From: Allosphingosinicella sp042666435
Lineage (GTDB): Bacteria; Pseudomonadota; Alphaproteobacteria; Sphingomonadales; Sphingomonadaceae
Reading direction: 5' to 3'
Length of the DNA stretch: 64,000 nucleotides
Assembly (NCBI RefSeq): GCF_042666435.1
Contig: NZ_JBHTDC010000001.1
Location: forward strand, 1,240,001 to 1,304,000
The notes under the pieces are model-generated. The model was not told the DNA's origin, did not search any database, and was given only the letters and a program-made list of their open reading frames with translations. Position 1 is the stretch's first letter. Each line of letters opens with the position of its first letter. The translations under genes and the position numbers were made by a program. Below are positions 46,941 through 55,408 of the stretch, one piece after another.

Positions 46941-47873
46941 ATGCCCAGTGGTCTTGCCGCCTTGCTCGACGATGTCGCGGCCATCGCCAAGCTCGCCGCG
47001 GCCTCGATCGACGATGTCGGCGCCGCGGCGGGACGCGCCGGCATGAAGGCGGCGGGCGTGGTGGTCGACGATACCGCGGTCACGCCCCGCTACGTCACTG
47101 GCTTCACCCCCGACCGCGAACTGCCGATCATCGCCAGAATCGCCAAGGGGTCGATCCGCAACAAGCTTCTCATCATCCTGCCGGTGGCGCTGGCGCTGAG
47201 CGCCCTTTTGCCCTGGGCGATCACGCCCCTGCTCATGCTGGGCGGCGCCTATCTCTGCTACGAGGGGGCCGAGAAGGTGTGGGAGGCGCTGTCGGGAGCG
47301 AAGCATGATCTCGCCGAGGAGGCGGCCGAGCTCAACAGCCCCGAACATGAGAGCAGGATGGTGTCGGGCGCGGTCCGGACCGACTTCATCCTGTCCGCCG
47401 AGATCATGGCCATCGCCCTCGCCGAGGTCGCGAGCGAGCCTTTCCTGACGCGCGCCCTGATCCTGGCGGTGGTGGCGGTGGCCATCACCATCGGCGTCTA
47501 CGGCGCCGTCGGTCTGATCGTGAAGATGGACGATATCGGCCTCCGCCTGGCGGCGCGGCGCGAAGGCGCCGCGCGCGCGCTGGGCCGCGGCCTCGTCCAC
47601 GCGATGCCGAAGCTGATGGCGGGGCTGTCGACGATCGGCATCGCGGCGATGATCTGGGTCGGGGGCGGCATCATCGTCCACGGGCTGGAAACATTCGGCA
47701 TGACCGCGGTCGCGCATGTCATCCACGATCTGGCGGCCGGGGCGGGCCACGCTCTGCCGGCGGTCGGCGGCACGGTGGAATGGATTGTCGGCGCGGCCGG
47801 AGCGGGCATCGTCGGATTGGCGATCGGCGCCCCCATCGTCGCCGTCCACCACAAGCTGGCGCACCGCCATTGA
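46941..47873 (+). CDS. DUF808 (YedI-like) membrane protein
   Basis: A 310-residue inner-membrane protein. The DUF808 pattern is clear: MPSGLAALLDDVAAIAKLAA, ASIDDVGAAAGRAG, KAAGVVVDDTAVTPRYV and PRELPII-type loop, then several helices including LGGAYLCYEGAEKVWE. The function is unknown. The GGGG upstream of the ATG is about 10 nt away. Confidence 0.88.
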   Translation: MPSGLAALLDDVAAIAKLAAASIDDVGAAAGRAGMKAAGVVVDDTAVTPRYVTGFTPDRELPIIARIAKGSIRNKLLIILPVALALSALLPWAITPLLMLGGAYLCYEGAEKVWEALSGAKHDLAEEAAELNSPEHESRMVSGAVRTDFILSAEIMAIALAEVASEPFLTRALILAVVAVAITIGVYGAVGLIVKMDDIGLRLAARREGAARALGRGLVHAMPKLMAGLSTIGIAAMIWVGGGIIVHGLETFGMTAVAHVIHDLAAGAGHALPAVGGTVEWIVGAAGAGIVGLAIGAPIVAVHHKLAHRH

Positions 47874-48030
47874 CGGGAGCACGACCGGTGTCGAAAGCCC
47901 CTCGCTAGCATCGGAAATTTAGGCTATAGGAGTCGCTGGTGCGCCGATTTTCGCGCCAGAGGCCGTTTGCGCTTTAAGCCCAGCGCGGTGGTTCTAACAG
48001 GGTTTCGGGCGCGGGAAAGTTATAGACGGC

Positions 48031-48843
48031 ATGAGTTTCGACAAAGGACGCCGCGGCGATCGCGGCGGGCGCGGCAGAGATAAGCGCGACGGTTTCGGCG
48101 ACGACAGTTTCGGCAGCAGCAGTTACGGCGGCGATCGCGGCGGCTACGGCGGCGGCGACCGATTCGGCGGTGGCGGTGACCGCTTCGGCGGCGGCGGCGG
48201 CGGCGGCTACGGCGGCGGCGACCGATTCGGCGGTGGCGGTGGTGGCGGCGGTTACCGTGGCGGCGGTGGTGGCGGCGGCGGCTTCGGCAGCCCCCGCGGC
48301 GGCGGCATGCCCCCGCAGGTCGTCGGCGAAGGCAAGGGCGTCGTCAAATTCTTCAACGCCCAGAAGGGCTTCGGATTCGTCGTCCGCGACGATGGCGGCG
48401 AGGACGTGTTCGTGCACATCTCAGCGGTCGAGCAAGCAGGCCTCACCGGCCTCGCCGAAGGCCAGCCGCTCGAATTCACCCTCGTCGATCGGGGCGGCCG
48501 CGTCTCGGCGACCGACCTCAAGATCGAGGGCGATCCGCTTCCGGTCGAGGATCGTGGCCCTCCGCGCGAGCGCGAGGGCGGCTTCGGCGGCGGTAGCGGC
48601 GCGGGCGGACCGCAGCGCCAGCTGACCGGCGAGAAGGCCTCGGGCACCGTCAAGTTCTTCAACGCGATGAAGGGCTTCGGCTTCATCAGCCGCGATGATG
48701 GACAGCCCGACGCCTTCGTCCACATCTCGGCCGTCGAGCGTGCTGGCATGGTGAGCCTCAACGAGGGCGACCGGCTCGAGTTCGAGCTGGAAGTCGACCG
48801 CCGCGGCAAGACGGCGGCGGTAAACCTGACGCCGGTCCAGTAG
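48031..48843 (+). CDS. Double cold-shock-domain protein with Gly/Arg-rich N-terminus
   Basis: A 270-residue predicted nucleic-acid-binding protein. Residues ~1-93 are low-complexity glycine-rich with repeated RGG, DRFGGGG and YGGGDRFGG units. Cold-shock domain 1 (about 99-167) has GVVKFFNAQKGFGFVVRD and DVFVHISAVE; domain 2 (about 201-270) has GTVKFFNAMKGFGFISRD and AFVHISAVERAG. RNP1-like KGFGF and RNP2-like VFVH are intact in both. Double-CSD proteins are common in alphaproteobacteria; the long RGG-type leader is unusual. A 5' leader of ~150 nt precedes it. Confidence 0.93.
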   Translation: MSFDKGRRGDRGGRGRDKRDGFGDDSFGSSSYGGDRGGYGGGDRFGGGGDRFGGGGGGGYGGGDRFGGGGGGGGYRGGGGGGGGFGSPRGGGMPPQVVGEGKGVVKFFNAQKGFGFVVRDDGGEDVFVHISAVEQAGLTGLAEGQPLEFTLVDRGGRVSATDLKIEGDPLPVEDRGPPREREGGFGGGSGAGGPQRQLTGEKASGTVKFFNAMKGFGFISRDDGQPDAFVHISAVERAGMVSLNEGDRLEFELEVDRRGKTAAVNLTPVQ

Positions 48844-48858
48844 GTTTTCGGCTAACGG

Positions 48859-48895
48859 ACAGGCCGGTTCGCGCTCCCGGCGCGGGCCGGCCTGT
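48859..48895 (+). terminator. Hairpin downstream of the cold-shock gene
   Basis: ACAGGCCGG (48859-48867) and CCGGCCTGT (48887-48895) form a 9-bp stem around a 19-nt loop that can pair further. It lies 16 bp past the stop, but only a weak T-tract follows. Confidence 0.5.
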
Positions 48896-48920
48896 TGTTC
48901 GCCCCGTACGGGAGAATGGC

Positions 48921-49271
48921 ATGCGGCCGCTGATACTTGTCCTGCCGCTGGCGGCGCTCCTTCTCGCCGCCGCCAATCCGGACGATCCCGCCATGGCGGA
49001 CGCGCAGTGCCTGCTGGCGCTTGGCCAGCTTGGGTCGGCCGAGGATGAAGCGGCGCGGCAGGCGGGGATGATGGGCGCCCAATATTATCTGGGGCGGCTC
49101 GACGGACGCGCGGTCGCGGACCTTGAGGGACTTCTCCGGCGGGCCGCCGCGGCCATGAAAGCCGAGGAGCTTGGCCCGACGCTCCAGCGCTGCGGCGCGC
49201 TCATGCAGGAACGCGGGCAAGCGCTCCAGGCGATCGGCGACCGCATGACCAAGGACGGCGCGGCGCAATAA
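48921..49271 (+). CDS. Small exported protein
   Basis: A 116-residue protein with a signal peptide (RPLILVLPLAALLLAAAN). The mature part is helical with two cysteines (ADAQCLLALGQLG and LQRCGALMQERG). GGGAGA lies 5 nt upstream. It is convergent with the zinc-ribbon gene. No family recognised. Confidence 0.7.
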   Translation: MRPLILVLPLAALLLAAANPDDPAMADAQCLLALGQLGSAEDEAARQAGMMGAQYYLGRLDGRAVADLEGLLRRAAAAMKAEELGPTLQRCGALMQERGQALQAIGDRMTKDGAAQ

Positions 49272-49288
49272 CCGCCGTCGCGGCGGTT
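49270..49288. terminator. Bidirectional hairpin between convergent genes
   Basis: AACCGCCG-TCG-CGGCGGTT is a perfect 8-bp stem that overlaps both convergent stop codons (49271 and 49288). Placement suggests shared termination, although no T-run exists. Confidence 0.45.
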
Positions 49289-49623
49289 CAGGCCGCCTTT
49301 CCGATCGTCAGCGACGCGTGGCCACGGCTGAAGCCGCCGATGCCGCGCGCGCTCGCCTCCGCGAGCGGGAGCGCCGCGCCGCAAAAGCCGCATTCGGCCG
49401 AGACGCGCCCCACATACCAATGGGTCCGGCCGCAGCCCGGGCAATGGTTGATCTCATTCTCGCGATAGACGGCGTGATAGCCCCGTCCCAGGGGGTTGTG
49501 CGGGAAGCTCTCGCCCCTCTTCTCGATCATGGCTCTCAACATGTCGTCTTCCCTTTCGTCGCTGGACAGCAGGATCGGCGATTCGACGATCGCGAGAATC
49601 CGCTCATTCCGGGCGCGTGTCAT
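49288..49623 (-). CDS. Small zinc-ribbon-like protein
   Basis: A 111-residue protein with two CxxC pairs, CPGCGRTHWYVGRVSAECGF followed by CGAALP, likely binding one zinc. An alternative start at 49542 gives an 84-residue version (MLRAMIEKRGESF). Otherwise hypothetical; DNA, RNA or protein contact is not predictable. Confidence 0.6.
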   Translation of the reverse strand: MTRARNERILAIVESPILLSSDEREDDMLRAMIEKRGESFPHNPLGRGYHAVYRENEINHCPGCGRTHWYVGRVSAECGFCGAALPLAEASARGIGGFSRGHASLTIGKAA

Positions 49624-49670
49624 CGGGCGAATTTCCGCCGTTCCGAAAGGAGACGCATTCCCGAACCAGG

Positions 49671-50543
49671 TTAAGACGCGACGGGAACGGGATTTTCGGC
49701 CGGCGGCGCTCCGGGCGCGGCGATCCACAGGTCGGCGACCAGCCGCCAGCCCTCCGCCCTTTTCTGCCAGATGCGCGCGTAATGGCCCCAGCGCGGCGCC
49801 TCGTCCCTCATCCAGCGAACCTCGCCATAGGTGAAGGCCATGTCGCCCGCGCTGGAAGCGACGCCGCCGAGCGCGCGCAACGTCGCCGTCGCCGGCCGCC
49901 ACTCCAGCTCGGCGATCTGATGCGAACGCCCGACCTCGCTCCCTTCCGGCGAGCCCGCGGCAAGCCCGTCCTCGGCGAGATATGCGAGATGCGCCGCCCC
50001 GATGTCGGTGGCCGCCCGCGCCGCGAGGTCCGTCTCCAGCGGCGCGATCTCCGCGAGCGCCCGTTCGGCCGAACCCGCCGCCGCTGTCGACCCCGCCAGA
50101 TAGCGAACCGGCGTCTCCGGCCCCTCGACTATCTTCTCCCTGAGAGCCGGCCCGCCGTCGTAGATCCATTTCCAGCGCCCGTCGGGCTGCTTGCGCCAGA
50201 CGGTGAAGTAGCGCACCGGCCGATTGACGCCCCCGGTGGTGAAGCCGAGATCGCCGGACCTCGCGATGCCGGCCCAGAGCGGCCACCAGTGCAGAGGATC
50301 ATCTCCGGGCGCGTCGTCCGGGGCTGCCTCGAGCGTGGTCCGCGCCGCCACCGGCCCCGGCTGGAACAGCATCCCGTCGGGCGCCGCGAAGGCGAGGAAG
50401 CCTCGCTTGAAGCCGGTATCGCGAACCGCGGCGGCAAAATCGCGCTCGGCCTCGACCACGGGTTCGGGGGAAGGCCGTTCGGCATGAACGGGGGCGGCGG
50501 CGAGCGCGAGCGCGGCACCCAAAGAGAGCAGAAACGGATTCAT
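49671..50543 (-). CDS. Exported protein with two SnoaL/NTF2-like domains
   Basis: A 290-residue protein with a signal peptide (MNPFLLSLGAALALAAAPVH). Two DUF4440/SnoaL-like halves are suggested: one with ERDFAAAVRDTGFKRGFLAF and WKWIYDGG, the other with AHLAYLAEDG and WRLVADLWIA. These cone-shaped domains bind small molecules; no catalytic residues can be assigned. Unknown role. Confidence 0.7.
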   Translation of the reverse strand: MNPFLLSLGAALALAAAPVHAERPSPEPVVEAERDFAAAVRDTGFKRGFLAFAAPDGMLFQPGPVAARTTLEAAPDDAPGDDPLHWWPLWAGIARSGDLGFTTGGVNRPVRYFTVWRKQPDGRWKWIYDGGPALREKIVEGPETPVRYLAGSTAAAGSAERALAEIAPLETDLAARAATDIGAAHLAYLAEDGLAAGSPEGSEVGRSHQIAELEWRPATATLRALGGVASSAGDMAFTYGEVRWMRDEAPRWGHYARIWQKRAEGWRLVADLWIAAPGAPPAENPVPVAS

Positions 50544-50760
50544 GGCGGCGGACCTTCATCGACGAAAACCGGCACCGGCTAAGGCAGGCCGCGCGCCCGG
50601 GTCGAGCCCGGTTTCTGCCAAGGCCCGCCTATCGCCGACAAACGGCCCACCCATACGACGAATGCGCGAATCCGCAGCTTGCGCGCCCCGCCGCGTTGTT
50701 GCACCGTCTTGCCGTCCTACCTCACCTGCACATGCGCCGTCCTGGCGCCGGGAGACTTTC

Positions 50761-53700
50761 ATGATCAAAGGCATCGCCGCTCTTTCCCTCCTCCTGCTGT
50801 CCACGACCGCGCTGGCGCAGGACAAGGACGCGAAGAAATGGGATGTCGCCGCGCCGCCGATGAAGAGCCGGTCGGTGCCGATCAACGTGTCCGAAGGCAC
50901 CTGGATGAACCTTGACGTCAGCCCCGACGGCCGCACCATCGCCTTCGACCTGCTGGGCGACATCTACACGATCCCGATCGCCGGCGGCCGCGCCACGCGC
51001 ATTTCCGCCGGGCTCCCGTTCGAAATGCAGCCCCGCTTCTCGCCCGACGGCACGAAGATCGCCTTCACCTCGGATCGTGGCGGAGGCGACAATATCTGGA
51101 TCATGGACGTCGACGGGTCGGACAAGCGCCAGCTCACCAAGGAGAGCTTCACCCTCCTCAACAACCCGACCTGGAGCCCGGACGGGAAATATATCGCCGC
51201 GCGCAAGCATTTCACCACCCAGCGCTCGGCCGGCACGGGCGAGGTCTGGCTGTACCATGTCGCCGGCGGCGGCGGCGTGTCGCTGGTCGAGCGACCCAAT
51301 CCGCAGCACCAGAAGGAACTGGGCGAGCCGATGTTCACCCCGGACGGCGAAGGCGTCTATTTCACGCTGGACACCACCCCGGGCGGCACTTTCGAATATG
51401 CGCAGAATTCCAACGACCAAGTGTTCGCCATCGAGCGCTACGATATCGATACGGGCGAGCGCACGACCGTCGCCGCCGGCCCGGGCGGCGCCGTCCGGCC
51501 GACTCCCTCGCCGGACGGCAAGTGGCTCGCCTTCGTCAAGCGCGAGCGCGCCAAGTCGAAGCTCTACATCAAGGATCTGCGGTCCGGCGTGGAGCGCAAG
51601 ATATATGACGATCTCGATCAGGACATGCAGGAGACCTGGGCGATCACCGGCCTCTATCCCAACATGGACTGGACGCCGGACAGCCGCTCGATCGTCTTCT
51701 GGGCCGGCGGCAAGATCCGGCGCATCGATGCCGACGGTTCCGGCGTAGCGGACATCCCGTTCCAGGTTTCCGACAGCCGCGACGTGATCGATCCCCCGCG
51801 CCCGCAGGTCGATGTCTATAGCGAGACCTTCACGACCCGGATGCCGCGCTTCGCCTCATTGTCTCCGGACGGCCGTCAGGTGGTGTTCGCCAGCCTCGGA
51901 CGGCTCTACGTCAAGGACGTGAGCGGCGGCGCGGCGCGGCCGCTGACCGCTCAGGACGGCGATTTCCAGCTTTACCCCAGCTGGTCGCGCGACGGCTCGC
52001 GCATCGCCTTCGTCAGCTGGAACGACCAGCGGCTGGGTGAAATCCGCACCGTCGGCGCCGACGGCAGCGGCATGGCGACCGTCACGACGGTGCCGGGCCA
52101 TTATCGCCGTCCGCGCTTCTCGCCCGACGGACGCACCATCGTGTTCGAGCGCGGCGGCGGCGGCTATCTGACCTCCAACGCCTGGTCGGACGATCAGGGC
52201 GTGTTCCGGGTCCCCGCCGCCGGTGGGGAAGCGACGCGTCTCACGACCGAAGGCGGCAACCCGCATTTCGGCGCGGCGTCGGACCGCATCTTCATGGAAG
52301 TGCGCGAGGACCGGAAACTGAAGCTCGCCAGCGTCGACTGGAACGGCCACGACAAGCGCATCCACGCCGAGGGAGATATGGCGGTCGGCTACGAAGTCTC
52401 GCCGACCGGCGACTACATCGCCTTCCGCGAAAATTACAACGCGTTCGTCACGCCCTTCTTCGGGGGCGCCGAGACGATCGAGGTGGGCGCCAAGGCGACC
52501 CAGCTTCCCGTCACCCGGGTCAGCGGCGACGGCGGCCAGTATCTCCACTGGGGCGCCGGCGGCCGCACCCTCGCCTGGAGCCTCGGCCCAATCCTCTATT
52601 CGGCCGACGCCGCGACCGTGATCCGCGCCGGCGACGACGCCAAGTTCACCGCGCCCAAGACCGGCGTCTCGCTCGCCATGCCGGTGGCGTCGGACAAGCC
52701 CGACGGCCTGGTCGCGCTGACCGGCGCCCGGATCATCACGATGGGCGACGAGAATGGCGGCGTCATCGAGGACGGCGTCGTGCTGATCGAGGACAACCGC
52801 ATCAAGGCGGTCGGCGCGCGCGGGTCGGTGACCATCCCCGCCGGCACGAGCGAGGTCGATCTCGCCGGCAAGACCATCGTGCCGGGCTTCATCGACGCCC
52901 ACGCCCATGGCAGCCAGGGCGAGGACGACCTCATCCCGCAGCAGAATTGGGAGCAGCTCGCCCATCTCGCCTTCGGCGTCACCACCGTCCACGATCCGTC
53001 CAACACCGCCAGCGAGATTTTCGCGGCGGGCGAGATGCAGCGGGCCGGCGTGATCCTGTCTCCCCGCATCTTCTCGTCGGGCGAAATCGTCTATGGCGCC
53101 AAGTCGCCTGGCCGCTACGCCGTCATCGACAATTATGAAGATGCGCTGGCGCATGTGCACCGGCTCAAGGTGCAGGGCGCCCATTCGATCAAGAATTACA
53201 ACCAGCCGCGCCGCGACCAGCGCCAGCAGGTCGTCGCCGCGGGCAAGGCCGAAGGCATCGCGGTCGTCGCCGAAGGCGGGTCGCAATTCGCCATGGACAT
53301 GACGATCATCGCCGACGGCAACACGACGCTGGAGCACAATATCCCGCAGGCGATGCTCTATGAGGACGTGCTGAGCTTCTTCGGCCAGACCGACGTCGGC
53401 TACACGCCCACGCTCGGCGTCACCTATGGCGGCATGGGCGGCGAGCCCTATTGGATCCAGGAAAGCCAGGTGTGGAAGCACCCGCTCCTCACCCAGCATG
53501 TCCCCGCCCACATCCTCAATCCCGAACTGGTCCGCGTCACCACCGCGCCGGAAGAGGATTATGTCGACCAGGTCAGCGCCCGCACCGCGGACATGCTGTC
53601 CGAACGCGGCGTCCCGGTCAGCATCGGCGGCCATGGCCAGCAACAGGGCATCGCCGCCCATTGGGACATGTGGTCGTTCGTCCGCGGCGGGATGACCCCG

Positions 53701-53943
53701 CTGGAAGCGTTGCAGGCCGCCACCATCACCCCGGCCAGGGCGCTGGGTTTGAACGGCATCGGCTCGATCGAGCCCGGCAAGCTCGCCGACCTCGTCATTC
53801 TCAACTCCGATCCCCTGGCCGACATCCAGAATACCGACGACATCGCCAAGGTGATGCTCAACGGCCGTCTCTACGATGCCGCCACGCTCGACGAGGAAGT
53901 TACTGGCACACGGACGCTCCAGCCTTATTATTGGGAGAAGTGA
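50761..53943 (+). CDS. Exported TolB-like propeller / amidohydrolase fusion
   Basis: A 1060-residue protein with a signal peptide (IKGIAALSLLLLSTTALAQ). Residues ~45-640 hold PD40/TolB-like repeats (SPDGTKIAFTSDRGGGDNIW, WSPDGKYIA and more). Residues ~650-1050 form an amidohydrolase: LTGARIITMG, the metal motif GFIDAHAHG, NTTLEHNI and IEPGKLADLVIL. GGGAGA lies before the ATG. Probably a periplasmic or secreted hydrolase, perhaps of peptides or cyclic amides; the substrate is unknown. Confidence 0.87.
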   Translation: MIKGIAALSLLLLSTTALAQDKDAKKWDVAAPPMKSRSVPINVSEGTWMNLDVSPDGRTIAFDLLGDIYTIPIAGGRATRISAGLPFEMQPRFSPDGTKIAFTSDRGGGDNIWIMDVDGSDKRQLTKESFTLLNNPTWSPDGKYIAARKHFTTQRSAGTGEVWLYHVAGGGGVSLVERPNPQHQKELGEPMFTPDGEGVYFTLDTTPGGTFEYAQNSNDQVFAIERYDIDTGERTTVAAGPGGAVRPTPSPDGKWLAFVKRERAKSKLYIKDLRSGVERKIYDDLDQDMQETWAITGLYPNMDWTPDSRSIVFWAGGKIRRIDADGSGVADIPFQVSDSRDVIDPPRPQVDVYSETFTTRMPRFASLSPDGRQVVFASLGRLYVKDVSGGAARPLTAQDGDFQLYPSWSRDGSRIAFVSWNDQRLGEIRTVGADGSGMATVTTVPGHYRRPRFSPDGRTIVFERGGGGYLTSNAWSDDQGVFRVPAAGGEATRLTTEGGNPHFGAASDRIFMEVREDRKLKLASVDWNGHDKRIHAEGDMAVGYEVSPTGDYIAFRENYNAFVTPFFGGAETIEVGAKATQLPVTRVSGDGGQYLHWGAGGRTLAWSLGPILYSADAATVIRAGDDAKFTAPKTGVSLAMPVASDKPDGLVALTGARIITMGDENGGVIEDGVVLIEDNRIKAVGARGSVTIPAGTSEVDLAGKTIVPGFIDAHAHGSQGEDDLIPQQNWEQLAHLAFGVTTVHDPSNTASEIFAAGEMQRAGVILSPRIFSSGEIVYGAKSPGRYAVIDNYEDALAHVHRLKVQGAHSIKNYNQPRRDQRQQVVAAGKAEGIAVVAEGGSQFAMDMTIIADGNTTLEHNIPQAMLYEDVLSFFGQTDVGYTPTLGVTYGGMGGEPYWIQESQVWKHPLLTQHVPAHILNPELVRVTTAPEEDYVDQVSARTADMLSERGVPVSIGGHGQQQGIAAHWDMWSFVRGGMTPLEALQAATITPARALGLNGIGSIEPGKLADLVILNSDPLADIQNTDDIAKVMLNGRLYDAATLDEEVTGTRTLQPYYWEK

Positions 53944-53951
53944 GGCACGGA

Positions 53952-53977
53952 TCCCCCCTCCCGGCCGGGAGGGGGGA
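53952..53977 (+). terminator. Strong GC hairpin after the amidohydrolase
   Basis: TCCCCCCTCCC and GGGAGGGGGGA form an 11-bp stem with a GGCC loop, 8 bp past the stop. It lacks a T-run; the very stable stem suggests transcription arrest or transcript protection. Confidence 0.5.
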
Positions 53978-54059
53978 CGCCTGCCGGCAGCCGCAAGGCG
54001 GCGCTAGGAATTCGGTAAGGCCTTTGGTGCATGGTGCCCGATATCGGGGGGTGGCGCTT

Positions 54060-54383
54060 ATGGGCATGTATCGGAGGAATCTCGCGCTGGCCGGAGATCT
54101 GGTCGCGCGAACGCAGCCGCGGCTGGCCGAGCAGCGCTCCGAGCCCCGGCATGACGATGTCGTCCAGCGCGCCGTCATCACCTTTCGCGGCCAGGAATAT
54201 CTGGTGCCGGTGGTCAACATCTCGTCGCGCGGGACGATGGTCGAGAGCGAGATCATGCCCCGCATCGGCGAATCGATCAGCATCCAGTTCGAGCATTGCA
54301 CGCGGATGCAGGCCTTCGTCCGCTGGATCCGCGACGGCCGCCTCGGCCTCAATTTCGGGCACGAGATCATCCTCGGCGGCTAG
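54060..54383 (+). CDS. PilZ domain protein
   Basis: A 107-residue single-domain PilZ protein, a possible cyclic di-GMP receptor. RSEPRHDD and NISSRGTMVE (NxSxxG) match the PilZ signature, although the first arginine motif is imperfect. A GGGGG site lies upstream. A second PilZ gene starts 13 bp downstream, probably as one transcript. Confidence 0.8.
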   Translation: MGMYRRNLALAGDLVARTQPRLAEQRSEPRHDDVVQRAVITFRGQEYLVPVVNISSRGTMVESEIMPRIGESISIQFEHCTRMQAFVRWIRDGRLGLNFGHEIILGG

Positions 54384-54395
54384 GCGGATTCCCTC

Positions 54396-54794
54396 ATGTT
54401 CCTGACCAAGATCGCGGCCGGCGCGGATGTCGAGCCCCGCCGCCGGGAAACCCGGCTCGCCGTATCGGCAGAAGTCGCCCTGCGCGCGTTCGGCGCCGCG
54501 GGTGTCGAGGCGCGCCTGCTCAACCTATCGAGCCACGGCTTCATGGCGGAAACCGCCGCCGAGATGGCGGTCGGCGCGCGCGTCTGGCTGACTTTGCCGG
54601 ATGGAAGCCGCGCCAGCGCGCTCGTCATCTGGGTGCGCGACGGCCGGCTGGGCGGCAAGTTCGCCGAGCCGATCGACCCGCTGGTCATGTTTCAGGCGCT
54701 GGGGCGCAAAGCCTCGTCCGGCGCCAATCCGTTCCTCAACGCCGGCCCAAAGCCGTCAGTACGCTCGGCACGATCCCGCTCACCATCCGCTTGA
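54396..54794 (+). CDS. PilZ domain protein, C-terminus overlapping the esterase gene
   Basis: A 132-residue PilZ-like protein with PRRRETRLAV and LNLSSHGFMAE (NxSxxG), followed by VIWVRDGRLGGKFAEPI. The last ~35 residues (ANPFLNAGPKPSVRSARSR) are unlike the domain and overlap the convergent esterase by 59 bp. A frame from the same transcript as the preceding PilZ gene. Confidence 0.8.
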   Translation: MFLTKIAAGADVEPRRRETRLAVSAEVALRAFGAAGVEARLLNLSSHGFMAETAAEMAVGARVWLTLPDGSRASALVIWVRDGRLGGKFAEPIDPLVMFQALGRKASSGANPFLNAGPKPSVRSARSRSPSA

Positions 54795-55389
54795 TTCCCT
54801 GGAAATTGGGATGGACGCCGTCGCCCAGCAGCAGCCGGCGGTCGCCGACCACATTGGCGAGGAAGAAGGGATAGAGATCGGCGCCATATTTGCCGGCAAG
54901 GTCGGGAAAGATGCGGTTGAACGCGGCGCCATATTCCGGCCCGAGATTGGGCGCGGCGATCATCCCGGCGATGAGCACCCTGATACCACGCCGCCGCAGC
55001 TCGGCGACGATCGCCTCCATGTCGGCGCGCGTCTGGCGGGGCGGCAGCCCGCGCAGCATGTCGTTGCCGCCCAAAGCGACGATGGCCAGATCGGGCTCCT
55101 CGTCGAGGCCGTCGAGGGTCCAGGCCAGCCGCGCCCGGCCGGCGGACGCGGTATCGCCGGAAACACCGCCGTCGGTGACGAAGGCGCGAATGCCGTTACG
55201 CCTCAGCGCATCCTCCAGCTGCGGCGCGAAACCCTGGCCCTGGGGAAGCCCGTAGCCGGCGGTGAGGCTGTCGCCGAAAGCCAAGATGTGAACGTCCTCG
55301 GCCGCCGCCGGCGCCGCCCAGGCCAGGAAAGCCAGCATGATGGCATGGACAAAGCGGCGCCAGTCGCCATATGCCACCCGTAACGACAT
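54736..55389 (-). CDS. tesA: Exported SGNH/GDSL lysophospholipase/arylesterase (TesA-like)
   Basis: A 217-residue periplasmic hydrolase with a signal peptide (FVHAIMLAFLAWAAPAAAE). The SGNH blocks are all visible: LAFGDSLTAGYG (nucleophile S), GGVSGDT, ALGGNDMLRG and DGVHPNFQG (catalytic D and H). The start at 55389 keeps a good signal peptide; longer starts would overlap the divergent ABC gene. The TesA-YbbA arrangement is shared with E. coli. Confidence 0.9.
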   Translation of the reverse strand: MSLRVAYGDWRRFVHAIMLAFLAWAAPAAAEDVHILAFGDSLTAGYGLPQGQGFAPQLEDALRRNGIRAFVTDGGVSGDTASAGRARLAWTLDGLDEEPDLAIVALGGNDMLRGLPPRQTRADMEAIVAELRRRGIRVLIAGMIAAPNLGPEYGAAFNRIFPDLAGKYGADLYPFFLANVVGDRRLLLGDGVHPNFQGIKRMVSGIVPSVLTALGRR

Positions 55390-55408
55390 CCGGATTCCCT
55401 TTCCCTTC

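Noticed and set aside
51856..53661. 601-codon minus-strand frame inside the amidohydrolase
   Set aside because: Antisense shadow.
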